Positions 45,235 through 54,389 of a stretch of 64,000 nt of DNA are shown one piece after another; position 1 is the stretch's first letter; every line of letters begins with the position of its first letter. The stretch lies in contig NZ_DASQNA010000046.1 in assembly GCF_035645195.1 (NCBI RefSeq), positions 32,399-96,398 on the forward strand, written 5' to 3'. This DNA comes from Paenibacillus sp. GTDB lineage: Bacteria > Bacillota > Bacilli > Paenibacillales > YIM-B00363. The position numbers were made by a program, and so were the translations under genes. Below the pieces are notes generated by a model. That model was not told the origin of the DNA, did no database searches, and worked only from the letters and a program-made list of their open reading frames with translations.

Positions 45235-45264
45235 GGGGCATATATAGGGACCTATATATACCCC
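45235..45264 (-). terminator. Hairpin between oppA and oppB
   Basis: GGGGTATATATAGG pairs with CTATATATGCCCC (one mismatch), followed by TTTTT on the minus strand, 27 bp after the oppA stop. It probably lets only part of the transcription proceed into oppBCDF, so that binding protein exceeds transporter. Confidence 0.8.
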
Positions 45265-45290
45265 GTTCTCCGTAACGCTTTACTTCTAAC

Positions 45291-47027
45291 TTAGTGCTGC
45301 TCGATCCAGCCGCGAGTGTAATCCATGTTGCCGGAATAGTCGATAACGACGTCCTTCACGTACGGTTTGTTCATCCAGATCCGCGTGTAGTAGTACAGCG
45401 GAGCCAGAGCCATGTTGTCACCGATAAGGATTTTCTCGGCCTTGGCCATCAATTCCATGCGCTTCGCGTTGTCTTGCGTTGCGTACGCGTCTTTCACGAG
45501 TTGATCGTACTCGGCGTTCTTGAAGCCGAGGTCGTTATTGCCGGACGTCGACGTGAACATGTCGATGAACGTCATCGGGTCGTTGTAGTCCGCGCCCCAG
45601 CCTGCGCGCGCGACGTCGTAGTTGAGCGCCGTGCGGTTCTGGAGGAAGATCGCCCATTCTTGCTCTTCGATTTTGACGTTGACGCCGAAAGCGGATTTCC
45701 ACATGTCGGCGATTGCCGTCGCGATACGCTTGTGGCCTTCGCTCGTGTTATGCGCGATCGTGAAGCCTTGCGCCGGATCCCAGCCCGCTTCCGCGATGCC
45801 TTCCGCCCACAGCTTCTTCGCTTCTTCCAAATTCTCTTGGAAGTATTGCTTGTCGTCGACTTCCTTGCGGAACTCGTCGTTGAGACCTTTGATCCCCGTC
45901 GAAACGAAGCCGTAAGCCGGCTGTTGGTTGCCGAGCGTAACTTTGTCGATCAAGAGCTGGCGGTTGATCGCCATCGACAGCGCTTTGCGGACCTTCACGT
46001 TATCGAACGGTTTTTTCGTGTTGTTGAAGTTGTAGTAGTACGTGGATGCGATGCCCTGGATGATCAGGTTCGCTTCCGGATTGTTCTTCAGCACCGGAAT
46101 TTGCTCCGTCGGAATTTCGCCGTTCGGACCGCCCGTCCAATCGAGCTCGCCCGTGTTGTACAGGTTGAGTTCCGTTTGGGACTCGGCGATCATCGCCATG
46201 TGAACTTCCGTGAAGTTGATTTGATCTTTGTTATGGTAGCTGTCGTTCTTCACGAGCTTAATGGAATCGTTATGCTTCCACTCTGCCAGCGTGAACGGAC
46301 CGTTGCCTACGAAGCTAGCGGCTTCCGTCGCCCATGCCGGGTTGCCTTCGACCGTCGCCTTGTGTACCGGATAGTACGTGAAGAACGACGTGAGGCTGAG
46401 GAAGTAAGGCGTCGGGTTCGCGAGCTTCACTTCGAGCGTGTAGTCGTCGAGCGCTTTGACGCCGACTTGGTCGGCCGTGACGCCGCTGTCCGGCGTATTG
46501 TACTCGGCAGCGTTCTCGAGGTAATACAATTGGTAAGCGTAAGGCGCCGGCGGATCGAGGTTCGGATCCAGCGTACGCTTCCAAGAATATTCGAAATCAT
46601 GCGCCGTGACCGGGTCGCCGTTGCTCCACTTCGCGTCTTGGCGAAGCTTGAACGTCCACGTCTTGCCGTCTTCGGACGTTTCGATAGACTCCGCAACGGC
46701 CGGCTCGGCTTCGCCGGCTGCGTTCATGCGCGTAAGGCCTTCGTAAAGACCGACCATAACCGTGAAAGAAGTTTGGTCCTGCGCTTGCGCCGGATCCAAG
46801 GACGGCGGTTCCGCCGAGATGTTCATCCGGAATACTTGAGTATCCGCTTTCCCTCCGGCTGCCGGCTCCTTCGCCGCATCCGTGTTGCCTTCCGTGTTGG
46901 TGCTTTCGCTCGCAGGCGGCGTCGTCGTTTCGCCCTGAGAGCCGGTTCCGCATGCCGCAAGCACTGTTCCCATCATAAGCACGATGGCGAACAACGCGAG
47001 CAGATTGCGTTTGATCCCCTTCGACAT
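45291..47027 (-). CDS. oppA: Oligopeptide-binding lipoprotein OppA
   Basis: The ~578-aa substrate-binding lipoprotein of the importer. A lipobox VLAAC follows the signal peptide (Cys near residue 26), then a Ser/Thr/Glu linker. Family 5 solute-binding motifs include EPPSLDPAQAQDQTSF near residue 60, WTFKLRQDAKWSNGDPVTAHDFEYSWKRTL-type sequence near residue 115 and NNTKKPFDNVKVRKALSMAINR near residue 330. GAGGAGG precedes ATG 47027. The peptide range cannot be predicted; Opp systems also import signalling peptides in spore formers. Confidence 0.95.
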   Translation of the reverse strand: MSKGIKRNLLALFAIVLMMGTVLAACGTGSQGETTTPPASESTNTEGNTDAAKEPAAGGKADTQVFRMNISAEPPSLDPAQAQDQTSFTVMVGLYEGLTRMNAAGEAEPAVAESIETSEDGKTWTFKLRQDAKWSNGDPVTAHDFEYSWKRTLDPNLDPPAPYAYQLYYLENAAEYNTPDSGVTADQVGVKALDDYTLEVKLANPTPYFLSLTSFFTYYPVHKATVEGNPAWATEAASFVGNGPFTLAEWKHNDSIKLVKNDSYHNKDQINFTEVHMAMIAESQTELNLYNTGELDWTGGPNGEIPTEQIPVLKNNPEANLIIQGIASTYYYNFNNTKKPFDNVKVRKALSMAINRQLLIDKVTLGNQQPAYGFVSTGIKGLNDEFRKEVDDKQYFQENLEEAKKLWAEGIAEAGWDPAQGFTIAHNTSEGHKRIATAIADMWKSAFGVNVKIEEQEWAIFLQNRTALNYDVARAGWGADYNDPMTFIDMFTSTSGNNDLGFKNAEYDQLVKDAYATQDNAKRMELMAKAEKILIGDNMALAPLYYYTRIWMNKPYVKDVVIDYSGNMDYTRGWIEQH

Positions 47028-47076
47028 TAGGCTGTTCCTCCTCAAAAAAATATAGTAGGTTTGTCACCTGCAACAT

Positions 47077-47105
47077 AATATACAACCACCGGTCAAAAAG
47101 GTCAA
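47077..47105 (-). promoter_or_regulatory. Sigma-A-like promoter of oppA
   Basis: TTGACC, 17-bp spacer, TATATT on the minus strand, with the -10 about 50 bp before the oppA ATG. The surrounding 200 bp are AT-rich and contain no gene. Confidence 0.6.
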
Positions 47106-47246
47106 TAAGGTTTTTTCCATTTTTGTTAAGTCAATTAACATCGACATAACACAAATCTTACATCGGTCTTCGCGGCTTCCTGAACCGCCCCTCCCTCCGC
47201 CGTTCGTTTCATTTAACCGTAGTTTAAATAAAACCGGGCGAAAAGG

Positions 47247-47264
47247 CAAGCAAACGCTTTCAAA
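47247..47264 (-). promoter_or_regulatory. Possible cre (CcpA) site upstream of oppA
   Basis: TTTGAAAGCGTTTGCTTG on the minus strand matches the core TGWAANCGNTNWCA at 12 of 14 positions. It lies about 140-170 bp upstream of the oppA promoter; relevance is unproven. Confidence 0.3.
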
Positions 47265-47273
47265 TTTTACAAA

Positions 47274-47301
47274 TAAAAAATCGACCGCGCTACGGTCGAT
47301 T
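47274..47301 (-). terminator. Terminator of the comFB unit
   Basis: AATCGACCG pairs with CGGTCGATT around TAGCG, followed by TTTTATTTG on the minus strand, 45 bp after the comFB stop. Confidence 0.8.
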
Positions 47302-47345
47302 CCGTTTCTTCTAATTAATGACGAATGGATGGCGGCGACGGCGGT

Positions 47346-47606
47346 TTATCTCGGCGAAGCTTTCACGATGTTATAAGCTTCGATGAGCTCCCGGTACACG
47401 TCGCTTTCCAACTGGGCTCTGACCTGCGATTTGACGATCGTCTCGCCTTTCGCCGTCGTCGTGTACCGCGGCGGCAGCCGGTTCAGCGCGAACGCCAGCA
47501 TGTCGTCCAGCTGCGTCGGTTCGAGTTCGGCCATTTCCGGACGGGCGGCGATCATATCCTTCAGCACTTTCCCTACGATGTCTTCCATCAAATTATGTAC
47601 CGGCAC
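47346..47606 (-). CDS. comFB: ComFB-family late competence protein
   Basis: An 86-aa protein with the ComFB pattern: VHNLMEDIVGKVLKDMI at the N-terminus and DDMLAFALNRLPPRYTTTAKGE in the middle. It starts at GTG with GAGG upstream. The B. subtilis comFB lies in the comF operon, but stand-alone homologues are common in Firmicutes. It lacks the cysteines some family members carry. Function is unknown. It follows the DUF3397 gene by 13 bp. Confidence 0.85.
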   Translation of the reverse strand: MPVHNLMEDIVGKVLKDMIAARPEMAELEPTQLDDMLAFALNRLPPRYTTTAKGETIVKSQVRAQLESDVYRELIEAYNIVKASPR

Positions 47607-47619
47607 TTCAGTCCCTCGC

Positions 47620-48039
47620 TTAGAACAAATTTTGCGTGATTCCGATCGCCGTCAGGAGCACGTAGGCCGCCGACAGCCCTAAAAACCCGAGCCGCCAGAT
47701 CGCGCGGGCCGTCTTGCGGAAATCGACTTTGCCTTTGGTCCGCTGCTGCAAATTGCCGATCAAGCCGAAACCGAGCAGAAACAGCAGAAGGAGCAGGTAA
47801 AACCCGAACGTGGATTGGAAGACTTGGTTGTACAAGGCGGCGACGACGCCGATCAGCAGCAAGGTCGTCACGTCCATCGCCCGTTTCGTGGCAAGCTTCT
47901 TCTCTTTCTTCAGAAAGTAGACGATCAGCCAGACCACGGCGAAGGGGATGACCGGCACGATCGCCATTACGGCGTACAACCAGACGAAAAAATCCGCGAC
48001 AGAGGCGGCGGCTTTCCCGATCCACGACAAGGCGTCCAC
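47620..48039 (-). CDS. DUF3397 membrane protein
   Basis: A 139-aa protein with four hydrophobic segments (roughly residues 14-42, 55-72, 78-96 and 112-135) and a basic loop KKEKKLATKRAMD, consistent with DUF3397. No catalytic motif is visible. The assigned GTG start has a weak ribosome site; TTG 48030, after GGGTGG, is an alternative. It forms a pair with comFB. Confidence 0.8.
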   Translation of the reverse strand: MDALSWIGKAAASVADFFVWLYAVMAIVPVIPFAVVWLIVYFLKKEKKLATKRAMDVTTLLLIGVVAALYNQVFQSTFGFYLLLLLFLLGFGLIGNLQQRTKGKVDFRKTARAIWRLGFLGLSAAYVLLTAIGITQNLF

Positions 48040-48168
48040 CCGCTTTCCGTTCGCGCCGGAGATAAAGTCTCCGGCGGACGAGCATATGTCACATTATACC
48101 ATGACGCCCGTCTACGCAAAAGATCCCCGGCCATATTCCTTCGTCAGGCGAGGGATCGTCGCTTCAGC

Positions 48169-48819
48169 CTATTCGATTCGCTCCAGGTTGCCGTTCGCAT
48201 CCATCTTAAACCGCGCTTTCGGTTCCTCCTCGTCCTCGACGAGGAACGCCATCTTGCGGGCCCGATCCATGATTTGTATCAAAGCTTTGTAATCGTCGTT
48301 CACCGACCGATAATCGCTCTGCACGTGGTTGACCTCGCCCTCGAGTCTCTCAACCTCTTCCTTCAGCCTGGAAATCTCCTCGTCCTTCTCGCGCAGCTCC
48401 TTCTCCAATTGCCGGATGTGGCGATTGAGCTCGGTCTGCGTGTTTTTCCACTGCCGCAAGTACCGGATGATGCTGTCGAACGAAATCGCCTCTTCCGTGC
48501 CTCCCTCGAAACGCGCGCTCGCTTCGCCGTCCGCCGCCGAAACGGTCGCGACGCGCTCGCCGTCCTCCGCCTGCTGCTGCGATTTCCGAGAGTTCCGTTT
48601 TTGCCGCTGCGCCTTCGCGATTTGGATGGCCGCGTCGTATTTTTTGCGCACGCACGAGTTCCAGCGGAAGCCGCATGCCGCCGCCGTGCGGCCGATTCGC
48701 TCGCCGACCTCCTCGAACGCGTTCAGCTGCGTGCTGCCTTCCCGAATATGCCGAAGCGTCACCTCCGCAAGCATGAGATCGTCTTCCGGACTCCAAGCGT
48801 CTTGTCGAACTGCCGACAT
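48169..48819 (-). CDS. rsfA: RsfA-family prespore regulator
   Basis: A 216-aa regulator. The N-terminal Myb/SANT-like helix-turn-helix ([49 protein letters not shown], read in parts) is the RsfA DNA-binding domain. A coiled coil (residues ~120-175) follows. In B. subtilis RsfA fine-tunes sigma-F-dependent genes in the forespore. ATG 48819 is nine bases after AGGAGGT. The neighbourhood has other sporulation genes but no evident operon. Confidence 0.9.
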   Translation of the reverse strand: MSAVRQDAWSPEDDLMLAEVTLRHIREGSTQLNAFEEVGERIGRTAAACGFRWNSCVRKKYDAAIQIAKAQRQKRNSRKSQQQAEDGERVATVSAADGEASARFEGGTEEAISFDSIIRYLRQWKNTQTELNRHIRQLEKELREKDEEISRLKEEVERLEGEVNHVQSDYRSVNDDYKALIQIMDRARKMAFLVEDEEEPKARFKMDANGNLERIE

Positions 48820-49069
48820 GATCTGTAAACCTCCTAACCAGTGTTTCGGGTATAGATGCACAATTTATCTCTATGCCCATAGTAGAGTTCATAGAATCTA
48901 TTTCATACTAAAATGTATGTCCAAAATGGTTTCGGAACATACGTCGCCCCCCCGGAGTGGAAAAGTTTCCGTTTTCGTCACCGGTTCCGCCGTTTACATG
49001 ACCGACGCAAACGGATATAATGTCGAATAGATGAATTTTTACGACTGCAATGCAGAGAGGGGGAGCGTC

Positions 49070-49300
49070 ATGCCGCGCATGTTTCGTGTTCTCGGCTTCT
49101 GGACCCTCGTCATCGGACTGATGGCGTTAGCGGGAGATATGTACACGATGGCTTTGCTGTTCTTTTTCCAAACAGCCGCTTTCGTCATATTGGGTTACAT
49201 GAATTTGTCCGAACGTGCTTACATACTCCTGTTTTGGGGGTATATGATCCTTTCGTTTACAGGGTTCACGTATTGGTCATTCTTCCAGATGGACATTTAG
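49070..49300 (+). CDS. DUF2626 small membrane protein
   Basis: A 76-aa protein with three hydrophobic segments and the conserved start MPRMFRVLGFWTLVIGLMA and end TGFTYWSFFQMDI, which fit DUF2626, a small Bacillus/Paenibacillus family of unknown function. ATG 49070 follows GAGGGGG by six bases. It is transcribed alone and ends at a strong terminator. Confidence 0.88.
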   Translation: MPRMFRVLGFWTLVIGLMALAGDMYTMALLFFFQTAAFVILGYMNLSERAYILLFWGYMILSFTGFTYWSFFQMDI

Positions 49301-49323
49301 TCAGCCGCTCCCGCGGCGAAGAA

Positions 49324-49360
49324 AAGGGCGAATCGCGTCGATGCGATTCGCCCTTTTTTT
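49324..49360 (+). terminator. Terminator of the DUF2626 gene, shared with the convergent midA-type gene
   Basis: AAGGGCGAATCGC pairs perfectly with GCGATTCGCCCTT around GTCGAT, followed by seven T on the plus strand. On the minus strand the hairpin starts next to the midA-type stop codon and is followed by TTCTTC. Confidence 0.9.
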
Positions 49361-50516
49361 AGTCCGACGCGCCGTTCATTTCGCGCGCCGCGCCCTTCTC
49401 CATCGTCAGCACTTTGAACAGTTCGCTCATCCCGTCGCTGAGCAGCAGCTGCCGGATCGCGCGGTTTTCCCTCGCCGCCGGGGAGAACGGGTCCCTCCCG
49501 TCGTGGCTGCGCAGCCGCTGCAAAATACCGTTGTCCACGAGGAACTGCTTCTGCGTCCGGATCGCGACGTGCTGAAATCCGGCCTCCTCCGCCGCCATCG
49601 CGACCCATTCGAAGTTGACGTGCGCGGTGAGATCCTGCTCGCCCGGCGCGAGGAACGGGTCGTCCGAGGCCGTATGCTTTCGGTAAGCGGCGAGCGTGCC
49701 GTTCATCCGGTGCGGCCCGAACAGCTCCTCGGAGACGTCGCCGTAATCGGCGAACAGGGCGAACCCTCGGACGAGCCTCGCCCCGAGGCCGGCGATCCAA
49801 TCGAGCGCCGCGAGTCCGACCTCGATGCGCTGCCCTTCTTCCGCCGCGTTCGGACCGTGCGCGCTCAGCCACGCGGCGAGCCGTTCCGCGCTCAGCTCTC
49901 CTTCCGCAGCGACGAGCGTTCCCGCGCGGGGGCCGCGCTCCACGTACAGCTCCCGCCACGCGCCGCCGCGCCGTACGACGCGGTGCACGGGGAACGCGTC
50001 GAGCAGCTCGTTCGCGAACAGCAGCGTCGGCGCCGTCTTCGGCAGCCGCTCGGCCGCCTCGTCGTCGGGCGGCACGACGCCGGCGATCCGCTTCGCGTGG
50101 GCGGCTAGCCGCCACCGCTGCAGCTCGCGGTGGTACGGGCTTCCCTCCACCGCGAGGAAGACGGCTCTCCGGTACGTGTCCGGATACATATCGCGCAGCT
50201 CGTCCAGCACGGCCTCCGCCAGCCTGCCGTCCCCGCCGCCCCATTCGCAGACGACGATCTCCTCCTCCGGCGGGGCTATTTTACGGGCCGCTGCATGCAG
50301 CTGCGCGGCGACGCACGCGCCCATCGCGCGCCCGACATGCGCGCTCGTATAGAAGTCGCCTTCTTTTCCGAGCTTCGGTACGCTCTTTTGATAATATCCG
50401 CCTTCCGGGTGGTATAAACATAATTCCATATACGCAGCGAACGTCATTCGGCCGCCGCCTTCCCGCAGCCGTTCCTCGATCGCCCGATGCAACGGCCGCG
50501 CTGTCGTTTCCGCCAA
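49359..50516 (-). CDS. MidA-type (DUF185) SAM-dependent methyltransferase
   Basis: A 385-aa protein of the MidA/NDUFAF7 family. Visible motifs are MTFAAYMELCLYHPEGGYY near residue 24, GDFYTSAHVGRAMGACVA near residue 52, the SAM-binding CEWGGGDGRLA near residue 90 and FANELLDAFPVHRV near residue 165. The human homologue methylates a complex I subunit; the bacterial substrate is unknown. It is convergent with the DUF2626 gene and divergent from the lipoprotein gene at 50631. Confidence 0.9.
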   Translation of the reverse strand: MAETTARPLHRAIEERLREGGGRMTFAAYMELCLYHPEGGYYQKSVPKLGKEGDFYTSAHVGRAMGACVAAQLHAAARKIAPPEEEIVVCEWGGGDGRLAEAVLDELRDMYPDTYRRAVFLAVEGSPYHRELQRWRLAAHAKRIAGVVPPDDEAAERLPKTAPTLLFANELLDAFPVHRVVRRGGAWRELYVERGPRAGTLVAAEGELSAERLAAWLSAHGPNAAEEGQRIEVGLAALDWIAGLGARLVRGFALFADYGDVSEELFGPHRMNGTLAAYRKHTASDDPFLAPGEQDLTAHVNFEWVAMAAEEAGFQHVAIRTQKQFLVDNGILQRLRSHDGRDPFSPAARENRAIRQLLLSDGMSELFKVLTMEKGAAREMNGASD

Positions 50517-50630
50517 ACGTCCCGCCTCGCTTTCCCGAATTTCCCGGCTCTTCCGGCTTGTCCCGTTACAGACAAAAGCCGACGCCCTCTGTATAATAAT
50601 ACTAAGCTTTTAAGGAGGAGTCACACGTTC

Positions 50631-51608
50631 ATGACTCGATTGAATTGGTTCAGACAGCGCGCGCCGTTGCGCGCCGCGCTTGCGGCGCTGCTGGCCGCGG
50701 CGTTCGCCGCGGGCTGCGAAGAAACGCAGAGCCCTGACGACTCGGCGGAAGCCGAGGCGCGGAAGGCGCGGATCGCGGCGGCTTACGAACGGAACGACTC
50801 GCTCGATCATTATCGATTCGAAGGCAGCTTCGCGTTCGCTGCGGCGCCGGACGCGGCCGCCGCGGGCATCGTGCCGACGCTGGCGGACGGTCTCTCCTGG
50901 TCCGGCGTCTATTATCGGAACCCGCTGCGGCTCGAGGCGGACATCCGCCCGGGCGGCGACGCGGACGAGACGGCCGCCGGCGACGCGGCGCGGGAGACGA
51001 TTCCGCTGCTCGTCCGAGACGGCACGTTGTTCATCAGCATACCGGCGATCAATCGGCCGGACGAATATTTGAGCGTTCGCCTCGAGGAGGCGAACGGCGG
51101 CGCTGCGGCGGGCGTCGCCTCGCTGGTGCAAGCGGCCGGCGCCGTCGACGCGCTGGCGGAGCGCATCTTCGACGAGCTCGATCCGCGGTGGATCGCGCCC
51201 GCAGAGCCGGCCGGCGCCGCGGGCGGCGAGCGGTTCGTCGCGGCGGTGACGGCCGACAACGCCGACGCGATGACGGCCGCGGTGCAAGCCGGCTTCGCCG
51301 CCTGGGCGCGGTCGCTGCCGGCCGAGCTCGGGGCGCCCGCGCTGCCGGAGGGCGCCGGCATCCGCCTCGCCGAAGGCGGCGCGCTTTCGTTCGCGCTCGG
51401 CGCGGACGGCACCGTCGCCGAGCAGCTGATCGAGCTCGCGTTCGTGTCCGGCGAGGACGCCGCCGAGGCGGGAACGCTGCGTTACGAGCTTCGCCTTAGC
51501 GAGGCGAACGGCTCGCCCGCGCTGACGAAGGAGGCACCGGCGGCGACGGTGCCGCTCGAGCACGTGCTCGCGTTCTTGAAAGCGGGATCCGGCGGCGCCG
51601 AGCCGTAA
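50631..51608 (+). CDS. Predicted lipoprotein, function unknown
   Basis: A 325-aa lipoprotein. The signal peptide ends in AAAFAAGC (Cys at residue ~28). The mature part, very rich in Ala, Glu and Gly, has a YRFEGSF stretch, a region beginning SWSGVYYRNPLRLEAD and regularly spaced hydrophobic residues, suggesting a beta-rich outer-face lipoprotein (LppX/LolA-like) fold, but I do not recognise the family. ATG 50631 has AAGGAGG nine bases upstream. A TATAAT at 50592-50597 is a likely -10 without a good -35. It is the first of two plus-strand extracytoplasmic genes. Confidence 0.75.
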   Translation: MTRLNWFRQRAPLRAALAALLAAAFAAGCEETQSPDDSAEAEARKARIAAAYERNDSLDHYRFEGSFAFAAAPDAAAAGIVPTLADGLSWSGVYYRNPLRLEADIRPGGDADETAAGDAARETIPLLVRDGTLFISIPAINRPDEYLSVRLEEANGGAAAGVASLVQAAGAVDALAERIFDELDPRWIAPAEPAGAAGGERFVAAVTADNADAMTAAVQAGFAAWARSLPAELGAPALPEGAGIRLAEGGALSFALGADGTVAEQLIELAFVSGEDAAEAGTLRYELRLSEANGSPALTKEAPAATVPLEHVLAFLKAGSGGAEP

Positions 51609-51709
51609 AGCGCCGGCCGAGCCGGCCGAGGCGACGTTGTTGTCATGCGGACGCCGCGAACGTTATAGGGATAAAGAGACAGTATTTTAGGACGGGCGGT
51701 GGAGCGGAT

Positions 51710-52870
51710 ATGCGCAAATGGTTCGGGGGCTGCCTCGCGGCGTCGTTGGCGTTCATGAGCGTCGCCGGGTTCGGCATCGAGCGGGGCTTCGCCGCGGAAA
51801 CAGCCGTTCCGGCGGCCGGGAACGCGGCATCGGCGGAAGCTGCGGCCGAGCCGACGGAAGCCGTCACGGACGACGCATCGTCGCTCGTGCAGCAGGGCCT
51901 CACCATACACGAACTGGACAAGGAATTGGCGCGGCTGAAAGCCGAAGAAGCGGACGTGAACTCCGATATCGGCGAGAAGCGCGGCGAAATCGAGCGGCAG
52001 AAAACGACGCTCGATGCGCGCACGGCCGCGGCGGGCCGCGTGCTGAGAGCGTATTATATGGGGCAGCGCGACCGATTGTGGCTGCTCCTGTTCGAGATGA
52101 AATCGTTGAACGAGGCGCTCGTCGCGATCGATTATTTGCAAGCGATCGTCACGAACGATTTCAAGACGCTCCGGGAATACCGGGCGGCGTATGTAGCGCA
52201 GCAGGAGCGGCTCGCGGAACTGACCGCGCAGCAGGAGCGGCTGCGGCTCGTGATCGCGGAACATGAGAAGCAGCGCGTGCGGCTCGTGGAAGCGCAGACC
52301 GAGCTGGATCGCCGGCTGGCCGAGCTGACGGAGCAGGAGCGCGAGATCCAGCTGGGCGCGATCGCGGCCGTTACGGAGCAGTGGGAGAAAGAGGGCCTGC
52401 CGCTGTTCGAGGACGTCCTGTCGGCCCTAAGCACGACGATGCGGGATTTGCCCGAGCTGCTGGAAGATCCGTCCTTAATGTCCGTCAAGGACGGCGTGAT
52501 GGAAATTCGCATTCCGGATACGAAGTTCAACGCTTTCTTGAAGGAACGGAACGAGCTGTTCGAGCATTTCGAATTCGCGTTCGGACCGGAAGGCATGACC
52601 GTCGCCGGCGGCCTGAACGGGCATAGCGCGGAGCTGCTGGGCGCGTACACGCTCGAGCACGAACCTGTCAACTCGCTTCGGTTCACCATTTCGAGCCTGA
52701 CGTACAACGGCTACGAGCTTCCCGACACGACGAAGGACGCGCTGCAAAACAAATACGACCTCGCTTTCGAGCCGGGCCGGCTCCTCTCCGGACTCACCGT
52801 GTCCGATCTCGCCAACGAAGATGGCCTCATGCGCGTCAAGCTGAGCTTCTCCCTCGCTTCAGGGTTTTAA
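51710..52870 (+). CDS. Secreted coiled-coil protein (CwlO/PcsB-like N-domain without catalytic domain)
   Basis: A 386-aa exported protein. A signal peptide (residues ~1-29, ending GFAAE) precedes long coiled coils at about 60-115 and 150-215 (TIHELDKELARLKAEEADVN; QQERLAELTAQQERLRLVIAEHEKQ, read in parts). The region AGRVLRAYYMGQRDRLWLLLFEMKSLNEAL resembles the coiled-coil part of CwlO/PcsB-type peptidoglycan hydrolases and EnvC-like activators. The C-terminal ~130 residues have no NlpC/P60 or M23 motif. It may therefore regulate rather than cleave peptidoglycan; this is inference. Confidence 0.75.
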   Translation: MRKWFGGCLAASLAFMSVAGFGIERGFAAETAVPAAGNAASAEAAAEPTEAVTDDASSLVQQGLTIHELDKELARLKAEEADVNSDIGEKRGEIERQKTTLDARTAAAGRVLRAYYMGQRDRLWLLLFEMKSLNEALVAIDYLQAIVTNDFKTLREYRAAYVAQQERLAELTAQQERLRLVIAEHEKQRVRLVEAQTELDRRLAELTEQEREIQLGAIAAVTEQWEKEGLPLFEDVLSALSTTMRDLPELLEDPSLMSVKDGVMEIRIPDTKFNAFLKERNELFEHFEFAFGPEGMTVAGGLNGHSAELLGAYTLEHEPVNSLRFTISSLTYNGYELPDTTKDALQNKYDLAFEPGRLLSGLTVSDLANEDGLMRVKLSFSLASGF

Positions 52871-52890
52871 GGCATGCAAGGGTTGCATCT

Positions 52891-54261
52891 CTAATATCCT
52901 GCCGCCGGAAGCTCTTCCGGCAGCGCCCCGTAAGGCGTGTACGCATTATCGATTCTGCGCATGATCGTCCCGAGCCGCAGCCCGTCCGCGCCGTCCTCGG
53001 CGAGCGCGCCGAGCGCATAGGCGGACGCCGCGCCGGACGCCGAGCCGAGCACCGCCGGCGCGCCGCCGAGCGCGGATGCCGGCAGCCCATAATACGAGCG
53101 GTAGACGGGCCATCCGCCGGCGTTCGACGTTTCTAGGAGGCCGTGTCCTTCCAGCGTCGCATCCTCCATCAGATACCGAATCCACTCGGCCGCTTCCGCC
53201 GGATGCTGCGACGACGCGGACACCGCGAAGCTGCGCCCCGCGAACGGCGGCAGCGCGCCCGACGCCTCCGGCGCCGCTACGAACGGCGCGACGGCCAGCT
53301 CGCCCCGGCCGCCGTTCGCTTCCGCCGCTTCGCTCAGCCGGACAAGCGCCCAAGCCGCGTCGCCGCGCAGCACCGCTTCCACCGGTCCGGCGGCCGGCTC
53401 GGACGACTCAGCGACGCCTGCCCTCGCATCCCCCTCGGCTTGCGCTTCCTCCGCGGCGTCTTCGCCGGAGTCCGTCGATTCGCTCGCTTCGGCCGCGACG
53501 CCAGCCGAAGCGAGGGGCGCGCCTCCTTCTTCCGCCGACGCCTCGCCTGCCGCCTCCTCGGCCGACCCAGACGCTGGTGCCGGTCCGTCCGACGACTTCT
53601 CCGCGGCCTCCGCCTCCCCGCCGCCGCTCCAATCGCGCAGCAGCGCGGTCCCGTACGCGTCGGAGACGGCGGCTTGCGTCGAACCGGCGGCGGCCACCCA
53701 TTCCTCCGCCGTCGCCGGCGTCTTCTTGGCGAGCGGGGAATCGGCGCGCACCGCGAACACATACGGATCCCAATCGAACGGAACCGCCCACAAATACCCG
53801 TTCCACCGGACGGCCCCCCGCACCGTTTCGAACCATTGCGATTGGCGCTCCGCCGCCACGTAATCGTCCAGCGCCTGCAGCCGCCCGGCGGCCGCCTCGA
53901 GGCGCACACGCTCCGTCGGCAGCAGCAGCACATCCGGCGCCGAGCCCGTTTCGACCCCCGCCTCGTACATCGCGTTCATCTCGCCCGGCTCTACGTTCCG
54001 CAACGCTACCGCCACGTTCGGCCGCGCGGCCGCGTACCGATCCGTCGCCCGCCGCAGCGCCTCGAACGAACGCGCATCCATCGACACGACCGCGCTCAGC
54101 GCGACGCGCGGCTCCGCCGCTTCGTCCGGCGCCCCGAACACGGGGGCGGCTCGCTCTCCGCTATGCAGCGGCGGCCGGTCGCCGCCGATATCGCTCATGC
54201 CGAGCAGCATGAACAGCGTCATGCCGACGGCGGTCATCAAGATCACGAACCATTTGCGCAT
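52891..54261 (-). CDS. Membrane-anchored solute-binding-like protein with an acidic insertion
   Basis: A 456-aa protein with one N-terminal membrane helix (residues 4-22) instead of a lipobox. Residues ~50-210 (SFEALRRATDRYAAARPNVAVAL; SAPDVLLLPTERV; NGYLWAVPFDWDPYVFAVR) and ~295-456 (GDAAWALVRLSEA; PFAGRSFAVSASSQHPAEAAEWIRYLM; LRLGTIMRRIDNAY) follow the family 1 extracellular solute-binding fold. Residues ~212-293 are an Ala/Glu/Ser-rich insertion with almost no hydrophobic residues. No transporter genes are adjacent. A sensor or scaffold role is possible; ligand is unknown. Confidence 0.65.
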   Translation of the reverse strand: MRKWFVILMTAVGMTLFMLLGMSDIGGDRPPLHSGERAAPVFGAPDEAAEPRVALSAVVSMDARSFEALRRATDRYAAARPNVAVALRNVEPGEMNAMYEAGVETGSAPDVLLLPTERVRLEAAAGRLQALDDYVAAERQSQWFETVRGAVRWNGYLWAVPFDWDPYVFAVRADSPLAKKTPATAEEWVAAAGSTQAAVSDAYGTALLRDWSGGGEAEAAEKSSDGPAPASGSAEEAAGEASAEEGGAPLASAGVAAEASESTDSGEDAAEEAQAEGDARAGVAESSEPAAGPVEAVLRGDAAWALVRLSEAAEANGGRGELAVAPFVAAPEASGALPPFAGRSFAVSASSQHPAEAAEWIRYLMEDATLEGHGLLETSNAGGWPVYRSYYGLPASALGGAPAVLGSASGAASAYALGALAEDGADGLRLGTIMRRIDNAYTPYGALPEELPAAGY

Positions 54262-54389
54262 GGATGCCGTTCCCCTCCCGCTACTACGCCCATCTTACCA
54301 AATCCCGAACGTCCCGTGGATTTCATTTGTGTTACAACGACGGCTCCAGTACAATTATTTGTTATGACGAATGTACGGAGGAACGCGCC

